Below are positions 12,125-24,530 of a DNA stretch of 64,000 nt, in pieces; the first letter of the stretch is position 1; the number at the start of each line of letters is the position of its first letter. The translations under genes were made by a program, and so were the position numbers. The stretch covers positions 1 to 64,000 of the forward strand of contig WBMZ01008676.1 of NCBI GenBank assembly GCA_013400975.1, written 5' to 3'. The stretch is from Atrichornis clamosus. Taxonomy: Eukaryota > Chordata > Aves > Passeriformes > Menuridae. Under the pieces are notes generated by a model. It ran no database searches. It was given only the letters and a program-made list of their open reading frames with translations, and was not told the DNA's origin.

Positions 12125-12355
12125 GAACTTAAAATCATTTTGGTTGGAAAAGCCCTCTGAGATCGTTGAGTCCGACCATTCCCCTGGCACTGCCAAGTCC
12201 ACCACTAATCCATGTCCCCAAGTACCACATTACACTCTTTTGAACACTTCGAGGGATGGTGACTCCTCCACCACTTCCCTGAGCAGCCTGTTCCAATGCT
12301 TGACCATCCTTTCTGTGAAGAAATTTTTTCTAATACTTTTCCACCTGTACAAAAA
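12125..12355 (-). mobile_element. CR1 LINE 3' end
   Basis: The plus strand shows TTTTGGTTGGAAAAGCCCTC, 'GAGATCGTTGAGTCCGACCAT', 'GCACTGCCAAGTCCACCAC', 'GGGATGGTGACTCCTCCACC', 'CAGCCTGTTCCAATGCTTGAC' and 'TGTGAAGAAATTTTTTCTAAT', the reverse complement of a CR1 3' region. The extreme 3' tail is degenerate. Confidence 0.95.
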
Positions 12356-12464
12356 GTTGTGGTTCTGGCACAAGCGGGCTTGAGTAAAATTGGCATGAAT
12401 GATATCAGTGGTCAAATAAGGCATCAAAATCAGTTACTCCTCACCAAGAAAGCTGGAATCAAGT

Positions 12465-12785
12465 GCAAGCCTTCCAGTACCCAAAGGGAGCCTCCAAGGA
12501 AGATGGAAGAGAGACTTTTTATGGGAGTATATAGTGACAGGACAAGGGGGAATGGCTTCAAACTGAAGGAATATTAAAAATGTCTTTATTGTGATGGTGC
12601 TGAGGCCCCGGCACAGGTTGCCCAGAGGTGCTGTGGCTGCCCCATCCCTGGCAAGTGTTCAAGGCCAGGTTGGATGGGGCTCTGAGCAACTTGGTCTGGT
12701 GGAAAGTGTCCCTGCCCACGGCAGAAGGCTGGAATGAGATGGTCTTTCAGGTCCCTTCCAACCCAAACCATTCTATTGATGTTTG
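12465..12785 (+). mobile_element. CR1 LINE 3' end
   Basis: CTTCCAGTACCCAAAGGGAG, 'GTGACAGGACAAGGGGGAATGG', 'CTGAGGCCCCGGCACAGG', 'TTCAAGGCCAGGTTGGATGG' and 'AACCCAAACCATTCTATTGATG' mark a plus-strand CR1. It faces the minus-strand copy at 12125-12355 with about 110 bp between them. Confidence 0.95.
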
Positions 12786-15700
12786 CTACAATCAGAGGCA
12801 ATGGGGCACGTGTACAGCCATGCAGATTTTAAGTGGGAGAGAAGCTTCCTATGAAAATTCTACTCAGAGCCACAGCCTAAAACACACTCAGCCAGAAGCC
12901 TCTGGTAAACACACTCAGCCTGCCACCTTCCTGCTCCATACTCAAGACCCAGATCCCACATCCTATGTGTATCCTGCGTCCAGCTCATGTTTCTCCCCCC
13001 TGTAACTGCTGCAGGTGCCTTACACTGCCCAAAACCTCTTCTGCCCAGTCAGGGGCTCCAGCACTGCCCGAGAGCACAGCAAGGTCCAGCTGATCAGGCC
13101 CTTGAAGAGGGCAGTGCCCTGTGGGGGTATTAAAGAAGGTAACAGTAGGCTCAAGCTGTTCAGGAGAGAAATACAAGTAACTCCCTACGAGTGTAAATAA
13201 GGCACATTCAAATGGGTTTAATTGTGCGTGCCTGTCTGAAAATCTGGCTTATCATCCCTCTAGCCATTTCTCACTCAGAGGGTCACTAGTGCCTGAAAAC
13301 ACTGATGTGCCAAGGAAGCCAATTCCTTGTGGGGGCATGACTCTGCTCCACACAGACATTTTCCCTTCTGTCACTTGGCATAATTCAGTATGTGACTTGA
13401 AAATTCAAAATATAAACAAGAGAGATGAACCAGGGCCAACAGTGTTGCAAGCAGGACTCTCAAACCTTCCCAGTAAGTGAAAAATGCCTCTCCTCTAGAA
13501 ATACCACCCATTTCTCTGTTCTTCTTGGCTTAACCAGAACAATTTCTTTGCAGCTTTTAACCTATGAGGAAATTGGGGCAAAAATACCATAGTCAAACAC
13601 ACATGTATGAGACTAGAAACCCACTGCACTCAGTGCCTCACTGTGCAATACACACTTTTATCAGGCAAGTTTCTCCCATCTCCTAGTTCTTCTGTTAATT
13701 GCTTATTGCTTTTCTCTTTCTCAGGATCATTTTCTCCTGTAATTTTGCTGTCCTTTAAAACCTTTCAAAAGATTACGAAATACAGAAGTTTGTGTTTGAA
13801 TATATCTTCCTCCCTGCTGCTCTAATCTGTGCTACAAATGCAAGTTAAAAACTTCAGGGTATTTAGACATGATTCTAAGAAAGAAAGAACTGGCCCCTGC
13901 AATGTTCTCTAGTGGCTTCTGGTCATTCCCACATTCCAGGATGCACCAAGTTACTGCAGCTTTTTTCTGAGAATTGATAAAGGATACACCTGAGCTAAAC
14001 AAATCAAAAAAAGCCAAGAATTTATGGCAGTGTGGAGGGCATGACCCTTTCAGAGGATTATTAAACTGAATTATCAAGAGTGGCCATTTCTTAACTGAGG
14101 GGGAAAGAAGGGAGAAGAATTGAATGAAAGTTAACACTCCTGGGTAAAGAGTTAAAAGCTCCATTCTGCATTTTGTCAGGGAAATGATTTTGAGGACAAA
14201 AAAAAAATACTATAAGTATATGAAAATATATTCAAATATATGAAATATATGAAAAGTATATATAATTATGAAAATATTTATGATGCTTTAGTAAATGAGT
14301 AGTTGTCATTTCTTGTGAAGGAAACCCAAAATTTTAGTATTTCCTGTGCTGTGGTCTTGTATGGGTGTAGGCAAGTGGCTGAATGGTTAATTTTGGCCTC
14401 TGCCATTATAATGTACCTTATTTCTAACTTGAATTATGTCCAATTTTGGCTCCCAGGCATTCATCCCATTATATGTTGATTATTGTAATAAATTTTCTGG
14501 AAGGGCAACAGCTGCCCTCGCTCACGTGGGAGCAGCCCAAGAGGTGAGGTCTGCTGTCATGGGAGGATTTTATCCCATGTGTGTTTGAAGTACATTAGGG
14601 ACACAGAGGCAATATGTGGCTTTGCTTCCCAATCAAGATCTTTCAGGAGGTTTTAGGGTTTGTTTCGTATGTTTTCCAAGTGTTTTCCATGGCTCAGAGA
14701 AAACCTGAATGTGGGTTGACCCTGGCTGGAAGCCAGGTGCCCACCAAGCCACTCTGTGAGTCCTCTCCTCATCTGGACAGGGATGGGGGAAATAAGATGG
14801 AAAAAACCTCAAAAGCAAAGGCTGTGCACAGCAGCAAAGGAAAACAAAGTATTTATTCTCTACTTCCCATCAGCAGGCAGGGTCCAGCTACTTCCTGGGA
14901 AGTGCTTCAGCATGGAGCAGCTCTAAGGACAGAATGCCCTCCCTCCTTCTCCTATTAGCTTTTGTTGCTGAGCAGGCATCATATGGTTTGAAACATCCCT
15001 TTGGCCAGTTGGGGTCAGCTGTCCTGGCTGTGTCCCCTCCCAAATTCTTGTCCAGCCCCAGCCTCCTGGTGAGGGGGGAATGTTGGAGAGGCAGCTTGAT
15101 GCCGTGGAGTGCTGGGCAGCAGCTGCCAAAACCCTGGGGAGCTCTCAACAACTTCCCAGCTCCCGCTACACAACACAGCCCTGTGAGGGCTGCTGTGGGG
15201 GTAATTAGCTCCATCCCACTCAGACCCAACTCAGTGCGAAAAACCTCTTCAGCCTCCCCGTGATGGAGGCTGTGAACACTCCCAGCCATTTAAGACCAGT
15301 CCTGGTGCCCAAGAATGATGATTTTAAAGGGGTTGTCAGTGCCCTTAGGGCATTAAACACAACGCTGCTGAAGTTTTGGTAACCAAACACACCTGCAGAA
15401 GAGATCCATGGGTTTATCAAACTAAAGTGAAACGAAACAGACTTGGTTTATCATCTCTTCCTAGATAAGGCACAATGGCAACCAAGCACAGATGGGCTCC
15501 TGCACGCACTGCATGCTGTATCCCGAGTGTGTGTGTGGTATTGAGCTCCCACAATTTCTAAAATCCACACAGGAACACAGGAGGCAAGTGAAGGCACTGC
15601 CAGAGAGGACAGAAGGCAAGAGGCTCTGTGTGCCCCGTGGTCTCTCACCTCACACCATCTCCTGGATGCCCAGCCTCAGCCTCGCTGTTACTGTTCTCCC

Positions 15701-18075
15701 ACCCAGCTCTTTAAGGACAAAACACACAAATTAAAACACCAGTAGGTCGCCTTAGCGTCACCCATGGCAAAAAGCCTCCATTTGGCTTTATCTTGAGGCT
15801 ACAGAGGATCACAGCCTGGGCTTTTCAGAGGGGCAGAGCCTGGTAAAAGTCCTTGCTCAGGGGAGAGGGGTTGAGCTGAGCACAAACCTCAGCCCCACTT
15901 CCCCAGGCCCTGCTCCTGCCGGACTGGCACAAGCGGTTCCTGGCCTGCGTTTGCCTTCCACTCGTGCTCATTAGCAAGGAAAACAGAGCTGGCAGGAATC
16001 CCAGCCCTGCGTCTGCTAAATGGATCTATTAAAATGTAAACAGAGATCACGTTGCAGGGCATCATCATAAAATACTGTGGGTGACATCTCAGCTGGTTCC
16101 CAAACACTGGCTGTGCTGTGCCGTGCTCCTCTTGCACGTCTTGGGCCACAGCTATCCTGACTCTTCCTCCTCTCTCCAAACATTTGCCTTTCCAGACTGG
16201 GTCCTTTGAAGGCTCATCATTATCTGTAAGTGCCCTGCAGCCTCACACCCGACAGATCACTGCATCTCCTGCACATTTTGGAGCCGTGCAAGCTCTCCGA
16301 GGCTTCCTGCTTTAGGAAAACAGGACTCTGGGGCCTCAGAGGCCCCTTGCCAACCCTGCAGAAGCCCTTGAGTTTGCAATTTAGCAATTGATGGAGCACA
16401 GGACAGGCCACACGGGTTACACCTGTCTTACTCCTGCCTGATACACATCTAGGAGGAGTTTTATCACCTCTTTTTCTGACTTCCAAATGAACATTTTCCT
16501 GCCCTCTCCCCTGCTGCCCCTCCTCACTCTCCCCAGGGGCTCTCAGGAAACCATCAAACCATTACTTTATTCTCTTTCAAGGACTCTTTAAAGTCATGTG
16601 CACATTCCCCTCCCTGCCACGTGTTCTGCAAAAGCTTGGCAAAAATTGGGAAGGGGCTGGAGAAACTTAGGGGGTTCTGGTTTGATGACCATGACTTGGC
16701 TTGCTGGCATCCTCATCTCTTTCCCCTTCCCTGAGTGGTTTATTCCCTCAGAACATCAGCTGCATGCTCCTTGTCTCTCTGTCCTCTGGAGTTCTAGATC
16801 TCAAGCTTCAAATCTTTAAATTAAGAAAATAAATTACGTCTGGTGGTAATACTACAAGCTCCACAGGAGTTCAAAGCAGTAGCAGCCTCCTGCAGCAGAG
16901 GAATGGGAGAGAGGCAGTTCTTGACTCTGATCAGCTCTGGCACAGATTTCTTACGTGCAGCTGGGGAGCTTTTTGCCTCACTTTCCCTCTCTAAAACGAA
17001 AAAGACAACATCCACTCCCTGTCTGACACACTCAGAGGACAATCCCTCTGGCAGGACAATCCACTGTTTATCCACAGAACACCACGTGCAGCATGTGCAG
17101 AGCTGTTTATCCACGCAGGAAAACCATGGGCTCTGCTGGTCCCTCCAGCCACAATGAACACCACGAGCAGGTGGGAACACATCAGACACGAGGTAGTGGC
17201 ACTCAGAGAAGACTCAGGGAAGCTAAAGAGAGGTGCTGTTTTGTACCATTCTCTAAAAGATGATGTAATATTTATTAATGAATTTCAAGACCATTCTGCT
17301 CAGGAAACATATAGTAATTAAATCCTCCTGATGGAACAAAATGCATATTATTTATATAAAAATATCTGTGCTTTTAGAGACCTAGATTCCACTTGGGTTC
17401 TGAAGTGTAGAGGCTTTAATTTCACTGCTTGAGAATAACACCTTTAAAAATGAGTTGGTTTATTTTCATTATACTGGAGATAATGGGGGGGGTAGGGGGG
17501 GAACCCAGCTTAAATCCTGTCTAAAATCTGGGAAAAATAATCTTTGAGTGACAGAGCACCATTTTCTTCCAGGAGATTAGCAATAGTTTATTATTCCAAG
17601 TATATATTTAGACTATTCCATTTACACAGTTGCTTTCATATCAACCATATTAAAACCTTTCTGACAGCTGATTGCATCCATAAGCAACTCCAAGCTGCCT
17701 CCCAGAGCACTGTTTGAGCAGGGGTGCACACACCTGATCCCTCTGCACATTCCCGCAGGTGACAGGGCAGGTGGGCACACTGCTGTGCACTTCCCACTCC
17801 CCTGTCAGGACCCTGCATGAAGCCCCACGGCCCAAGCTGTCAGCAAGCAAGACAGTGCTTTTGGAGCACTTAGGGGACATTCTTGCAGTTTGGGATTAAA
17901 AATACTGATTTTAAACCAGCGGGTTTCCTGTTCCTTTGGTGCTGTCCCAGCGCTTGTGGGGTGAGCCAGAGAGTTGGATTTATCCTGGTACCTGTCAAGT
18001 TCACCTTCGCCTAAAGAACAGGAATCACTTGAGATCCAGCAGAGCAGGGCAGGGAACAGATACAGGAGGTTCTTA
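12786..18075. other. Intergenic, no gene recognised
   Basis: About 5.3 kb, more GC-rich between 14.6 and 17.2 kb. Several frames of 100-133 codons exist on both strands, overlap each other and have no recognisable domain. 14210-14285 is an AT-only tract with repeated ATATGAAA words. 17485-17501 holds two G-runs (8 and 7 Gs separated by TA). Confidence 0.5.
17485..17501 (+). repeat. G-tract, possible quadruplex-forming
   Basis: Eight Gs, TA, then seven Gs. Each run can supply two G-triplets, so an intramolecular quadruplex is possible on the plus strand. No gene or promoter context is visible. Confidence 0.5.
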
Positions 18076-18705
18076 GAGAATCATGAAATGATTAAGGCTG
18101 GAACAGACCTCTGAGATCACTGAGTCCACAGCACTACCAAGCCCACCACTGAACCACATCCCCAAGTGCCACATCTACACAACTTTTAAATCCCTCCAGG
18201 GATGGTGACTCCACCACTTCCCTGGGCAGCCTGTGCCCATGCTTGACCACCATTTTGGTGAAGAAATTTTTCCTAATGTCCAATCTAAAATCTCTCCTGG
18301 TGCAACACGAGGCTTTTTTCCACTTGTTCTGTCGCTTGTTACCTGATAGAAGAAATTGATCCCCACCTGGCTGCCCTCTCCTGTCAGGAGTTGTAGAGGT
18401 CCCCCCCGAGCCTCCTTTTGTCCAGGCTAAACTCCCCCAGCTCCCTCAGCCTCTCCTCACAGCACTTGTGCTCCAGGCCCCTCCCCAGCTCTGCTCCCTT
18501 CTCTGGACTCACCCCAGCCTCTCAGCGTCTTTCTTGTCATGAGGGGCCCAAATCTGGACACACAATTCCAGGTGTGGCCTCACCAGTGCCCAGTACAGGG
18601 GGCGGTCACTGCCCTGGTCTTGCTGGCCACACTGTTGCTGATACAGGCCAGATGACACTGGCCTTCCTGGCCACCTGCACTCTGCTGGCTCAAGTGTTAG
18701 TTCGG
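18076..18705 (-). mobile_element. CR1 LINE, longer copy (3' region plus end of RT ORF)
   Basis: The plus strand runs from GAGAATCATGAAATGATTAAG through 'CACTGAACCACATCCCCAAG', 'CTTCCCTGGGCAGCCTGTGCC', 'GAAGAAATTTTTCCTAATGTC' and 'CCTCAGCCTCTCCTCACAG' to a part whose minus-strand translation includes [21 protein letters not shown], the end of the CR1 reverse-transcriptase ORF. About 630 bp; the ORF is not functional. Confidence 0.96.
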
Positions 18706-21700
18706 TAACACTCTGTAGTAAGACAATACCAGATTGCAAAGGAAATTAAAACGTCTTTTAAAAAAATTAAGGAAAAGAATGGGAAGACACAAACACAGCG
18801 CTAACTGCTCTCTGCTCTTGCTTCTCTAGGCCAGCCACGCATGCAGGCTTTATTCTGCTAAACCTTGGATTCTGACCCAGCAGAATGCTGCAGTTTGCAC
18901 CCACAGGAGCAGTGCAGGGCTCACTGGGGCCTTTCTCCTCTGAGTTCCTGACCGTGGCACACCTGGAAACCCGGGATCCACACGAAAAAGCTGCGCCCTG
19001 GCTGAACTCGCCTGGCGGGGTGGAAAAAACGTTCAGAACTGGAGGGGTTTTGTATTTTGCAAACAAAAGGAAGTTCATTTCCTCTATTAGCTCACCATAG
19101 CACTATGTGCAAAAACACGCCTGGAGCTCTTGAAATACCTTCACTTATTTCTGCATCTACCAAATTTATTTATAGAGCCATCTGGAAAACACAGGCTCTT
19201 CATTTACAAGATACTATGGAGCTTTTTGGAATTGTTTCATCAACAAAACACCCCCACCTGCAGAAATTGTCAACCATAATCAAGTCTCAGAAATTGTGAG
19301 GTTTTTTGGGTGTATTTAAAGAGTATTGACAAGGCAGTTAAAACTGCTGTATTACTGCATAAGTAGGTAATTCTCCATGTGCTAACTTTGCCATGTTAAT
19401 AAATCTATTAAATGTGTCTAATAATAAATCAGCAAATGGGTCTAATACACATCCACCCCTGTAAGAAACCACAAATACTTCAGCTATGTCTCATTTAAAT
19501 GCAGTCTTGGGGCATTCTAACAGCTTAGAAAATTAATGGGACCAAATTCTTCTATGAAATACAATAAACCTGCAGACTTAGAACATCTGAAACAAAAGTA
19601 AGGTGAAAACTGTGAGACAGGAGTGTCCTGGGTGGCAGGTGGGTACAGAGAGGGAGGAGCAGCTCTCACTCCCTGCATGGGCACTGAGCTAGCTCGGAAC
19701 AACTGAGTTCCAGCTCACTCACTGTCTAGGCATCCTGGCAATAAACCACAACAGAAATGTTAAAATAATAACACTATTAAGAATAAATACGGATTTGGGC
19801 TTATTTTAGCTAAAATGTTTTAACAAAACGCCACTATTCATTCCTCAGCATGTGGTGGGATGCCTGTGTGCTCCTGTTACTACATTCCTGAATTGCCTTC
19901 ATACTTTCTCCTATTTGCAACAGTTAGGACTCCATAAATTCAACCCAACTCTGAGATTTAATTCCAACAGTCGTTTAACCTACCTGTGGCTCTAATACCA
20001 CACCTAGAAGGCTACACAAGTTCTTTATTGATGCCATGTTGATGGGTTGCTCTCTAGAGGTATCCTTCTGACCCACACAGCATTATGGGTCTTCATTCAT
20101 CAAAACAAGATTGTTTTATAAAATGCTCATTCCTTTCTAATAAACACTAGGTTGTCCAGTGCTGATTTCAGCCAGTCTTTGATTTTTAGAGTGTGAAGCA
20201 CAACCACCATCCTAATTGATCCAAGGAACATCCCCCTATTTGTCCTGTTCCCTCACGTATCAGTCCTACATTGAGACAGTTCAAGATCATTGCTGTAGTG
20301 AGTCTTGAGCCTTCCTTCTTCAGGTGATCCCCAAATTACTGTTAGAAAACACTGCACTCTGCATTCTCAAGATGTCTGAGTGAAAAACCTTTAGAGCAAT
20401 GTTTGAAACCTCCACGTACAAGTCAGAGTTCCCAGCAGCAAAGCGTGTCAGCCTCAGTGTTTTCAAGACACTCACAGGCCACCTAAGGCACTGTTACAAG
20501 CACTTTATCTGTTTACCTTTCTGCCTTTGCTCTTCATATCTCTGCAATACTGAAATCAAAGACATAAATCAGAACCACTGTGCTTGCCTTATGGGCATTG
20601 CTCTCCAGAAGCCCCAGTAAAAGCTGAGGGAGCCACTTCCAGCTATTTGGCCTGCTGTGTGTGTATTCAGTATTTTTTATTCTGGACCTCAAGTAGAGAG
20701 GGCTGGCTACTTGTACTTACAGGTATTCAATTCCTTTAGCAACCAAGAATTCCCGTATTAAAAACATCCAGAAAAGTGGACTCTCAGTCTATGTTTGTGC
20801 TTCAGCTTTAATCCAATATACTCTCCAAATCAGTAACGTCAAATATATTACCTGGTTTGCAACAGTCCTTTGGTGACCTACTCTGTATTTTGAGCTCCCT
20901 GGACCTTCTTTTTTCCCCTCTTTTAGTAGACTTCTCCAAATGATCATTTTAAGTTAGCACTGAGATCTCTCCTGAACTCCTCCCAGCACTTCACACTGTC
21001 AGTTCTGAGTTCCTGCAGCAACAGGCTGCTCAAGTACCACCTTCATGGGATTGAAGCACCTATCAAATCTTTAATCAGAGCACAAGAGAGTAAGACTGAA
21101 ATTGTTATTGAAAATGTAATCTATTCCCGTAAAGACATTGGTGCCAAGACTGCAGGAAGAGTATACAGAAAAGTATTTTCTGATATTCTATTCCGAGAAA
21201 AGTAGGTAACTTTCAAAATACAGATTTCAAAGTATCCAAGGGCATGAGGAGGAAGACTGGAAGAAACACAGGTGTTGAAATCCCAGCAGGACAGAACACC
21301 CTGACAGGACGCTGAGGCCATCCAGGCAGTGGCAGTAACTGAAGGTAACCCCTGTCCCATTAGACAACAAACCTGTGCCAGGTACAAACTGGTATAGGAA
21401 CAGGAAACAGAAACCAAGAAGTTATCAAAGATCCTCAGAATTGGTTGATGGGTTATCTGCAAATAACTCTGAGAGGGAACCAGGGCACGGGGCACTGTAC
21501 AATCACCCCACAGCAGCAAGTCCACAGACTGAATTGTACCTTTAGCTGCCATCTCCACACTAATTCCTGCCCTCCTGTTTTCTCATGGCACTTGGAATCT
21601 CCAAATCCATTGGTTCCTGCAGAGCAGGGAGAGCAGCACTAGCTCAACCAGTGGCTCTGCTCACTGCTCCTGAAAGTCAAGAACACCCAGCCCTGGCGAG

Positions 21701-22333
21701 CGAACACCTTCTGCCTCTCTCACACGCTTCGCTGCCAAATTGTTCATCTCACAGACAAACAGGAACTGGCTTTTATGCTTGAAGGGTGTTTATGTCTTGT
21801 ATAATTTATTTGAGGTCCAATCCTGCTTACATCCATCTCAAGAATAAGCCCTTACATGTATTTCAAAAGGTAGAGGGTCCAGCTCCTTGTCGAGGAGCTT
21901 CTCTGGAGACACTCCCTGTCAGAGGGCCAGCAGGGGCCAACCTCCCCTTTTTTCTTCCCTCTCTCTGCCCCCCACTCTCCATTTGGTGTGATGTGAAGTG
22001 CAGGGTACAGCAGCCCATGCACAGGGCAGGAGAGCTCCCAGGGGAAAGGAACAGGGCTCATCTCTCTCCAGAAAAGCAGGTACCAACACACTCACTACGA
22101 ACCCGCCCAAAAAAAGACCAAGAGGCCAAATAACAGGAGGGTTTTGAAGGGGTGGGGTGAAGTAATTCCAAATTAACCATGGCAAATGCAGACAAGCTTT
22201 AGGAGATGGGCAAGTGTGTCAGTTCTTTCAGGAATACGAAAGCTTTGCTGATCAACTGACACTGCAATTAACTGCATCCATACCCAACCCCCTCCCGACA
22301 ACACAAATACTTAAGGGTGGCTGTCAAGAGGAT
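18706..22333. other. Intergenic, no gene recognised
   Basis: About 3.6 kb. The longest frame is 145 codons on the minus strand (21121-21558); it lacks a recognisable domain and is not supported by splice context. No repeat was identified by eye. Confidence 0.5.
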
Positions 22334-22618
22334 GGGACCAGGCTCTTCTCAGTGACAGAACAAGGGGCAACAGGCAGAAACTGATGCACAGGCAGTTCCA
22401 TCTGAATATGAGGAAAAACTTCACTGTGAGGGTGGCAAAGCATTGTGGAAGAGGCTGCCTGGAGAGGCTGTGGAGTCTCCTTCCTTGGAGATATTCAAAC
22501 CCTGCCTGAACACAATCCTGTGCAACCTGCCCTGCGTGAACCTGCTCGAGTGGGGGGTTGGACCAGATCATCTCCAGAGGTCCCTTCCAACCCCAACCAG
22601 TCTGTGATGCTGTAAAAC
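22334..22618 (+). mobile_element. CR1 LINE 3' end (distinct subfamily)
   Basis: CTTCTCAGTGACAGAACAAG, 'CTGAATATGAGGAAAAACTTCA', 'GAGAGGCTGTGGAGTCTCC', 'TTGGACCAGATCATCTCCAG' and 'CTTCCAACCCCAACCAGTCTG' then TGATGCTGT. The AGGCTGTGGAGTCTCC variant differs from the 'AAGCTGTGGCTGCCCC' type of the neighbouring copies, so it is a different CR1 subfamily. Confidence 0.93.
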
Positions 22619-23392
22619 ACAAGATGCAGCTCCAGGAGTGTGCAGGTGCCGAGTCAGCACTTCCCATGACAAAATACATTGCTTCACACAACACTCTGAC
22701 CTACAGAGCCACGTCACATCAGGAGCCAAGAGAAAGCTGTCATTTGAAACAGCACAAAACTCTCACTTCATGTCTTTGAAATGTTTTACTCTATCAGCTT
22801 CTCCGCTAAGGGATGTTTCAATGTAGATATGCAGTTTGAATGCATAGCACACGTGCCATATATACAATCTGGCCACTAAATAGCTTACGGCTGACAACTG
22901 GCTAAATAAATTCCACTGAGAAATGAATTCACAACTTCAGATTTCTCGAGCAAGTGTGGGTAAAATCCTACACTCAAGTAATTGCTGAAGTTATCCACCG
23001 ACTATGGGATGTTGTCCTCGTACAGCTTTTACTTGAACAATAGCAATGTTGAGCGTGCAAGTACTGCATTATAATTACAGAGAAAAGAAAAAGAAACAAA
23101 GAGTAAATTTAAGAATGTGCCAAATGCAAGTAAGTTAATTTTCATGTGTTCACAGCAGGATAATCTCCTGCTGCTGAGATATATCGTACAACAGGTTTGC
23201 TATAAACTTTGAATAAAGATAGACACTGGTTTTTGCATTTAAGTAGTCTATCTGGATTTCTGCTTTTCATTTACTGGAAAAAATCTGATACTGCTTCCGG
23301 AATTAAAGCTTCCCCTGGGGTTAAACAATTCACAGTGACGATTTCCGAACGCTACTTGCACAGAGTTTCGATTACGTAAGTTTTATAAAGGT
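22619..23392. other. Intergenic, nothing recognised
   Basis: AT-rich spacer between two plus-strand CR1 copies, without a recognisable gene or repeat. Confidence 0.55.
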
Positions 23393-24530
23393 CAGGGCTG
23401 GACTCCTGCAAGGCCTTTGATACAGTCCCCTACAGCACCCTTCTCCCTGAGTTGGAGAGAGATGGATTTGGTGATGGACTGTTTGGTGGATGAGGAATTG
23501 CCTGGATGGTCAGTGATTAGTGATCAACATCCAGAGGTTAGTGATCAACAGCTCCGTGTCCAGACAGAGGTCAGCGGTGTCCCTCAGGAGTGTGTGCTGG
23601 GACCAGCACTGTTTAGTATCTTCAATAATGGCACAGACAGTGGGACTGAGGGCACCCTCAGCAAGTCTGCTGAAGACACCAGGCTGAGTGGTGCAGTTGA
23701 CACTGCTGAAGGACAGGATGCCATCCAGAGGGACCTGGACACGCTCAAGAAGTGAGTCCATGGGAATCTGAGGAGGCTCAGCAAGGCCAAGGGCAGGTGC
23801 TGCACCTGGGTCAGGGCAGCCTCCGGTATCAGCACAGGCTGGGGCTGAATGGATCTAGAGCAGCCCTGCCTAGAAGGACTTGTGGTGCTGGTGGGTGAAA
23901 AGCTGCACGTGACCCAGCCATGTGCACTCACAGTCCACAAAGCAACTCCCATCCTGGGCTGCATCCCAGCAGCGTGGCAGCAGGGCCAGGGAGGGCATTC
24001 TGCCCCTCTGCCCCGCTCTGCCCACCTGGAGTCCTGCATCCGGCTCTGGGATCCCCAGCACAGGAGGGAGAAGGTTCAAAGGAGGCCACAAAGATGCTCA
24101 GAGGGCTGGAGCACCTCTGCTGTGGACACAGGCTGAGAGAGCTGGGGTTGGTCAGCCTGGAGAAGGCTCCAGACAGACCTTATTGCAGTGCTCCAGTACT
24201 TGAAGTGGGGCTATGAAAATATGGGGAGAAACATTTTAGCCGACCCTGCTGGGATACAACAGGGGGTAAAGGTTTTACACTGAGAGGGAAGATTCAGATC
24301 ATAAGTAGGGGAGACATTTTTTACCAGGGTGGTAAAACCCTGGCACAGGTTGTCCCAGAGAGGTGGTGGATGCCCCATGCCTGGAAACACTCAAGGTCAG
24401 GTTGGATGGGGCTCTGAGCAACCTGGCTGAGTTGAAGACATCCCTGCCTAAGGCAGGTTGGTTGGACTAAATAGCCTTTAAAGGGCCCTTCCAACCCAAA
24501 CCATTCTGTGATTCCATGATTCTAAGTTTC
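23393..24530 (+). mobile_element. Longest CR1 LINE in the window, with decayed RT C-terminal ORF
   Basis: Begins within the reverse-transcriptase ORF ([12 protein letters not shown], compare CR1 'KAFDTVPHSIL'). It continues with [20 protein letters not shown], a hallmark of the region after the RT active site, then a piece corresponding to '[18 protein letters not shown]' and the 3' noncoding part. It ends AACCATTCTGTGATTCCATGATTCTAAG, the normal CR1 tail. Frames are broken by stops and frameshifts, so it is dead. About 1.14 kb. Confidence 0.96.

Noticed and set aside
21121..21558. 145-codon minus-strand frame
   Set aside because: No recognisable domain, no start or splice support; consistent with chance.
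23417..24216. Several plus-strand frames of 93-112 codons
   Set aside because: They are pieces of the decayed CR1 reverse-transcriptase ORF and 3' region, not host genes.
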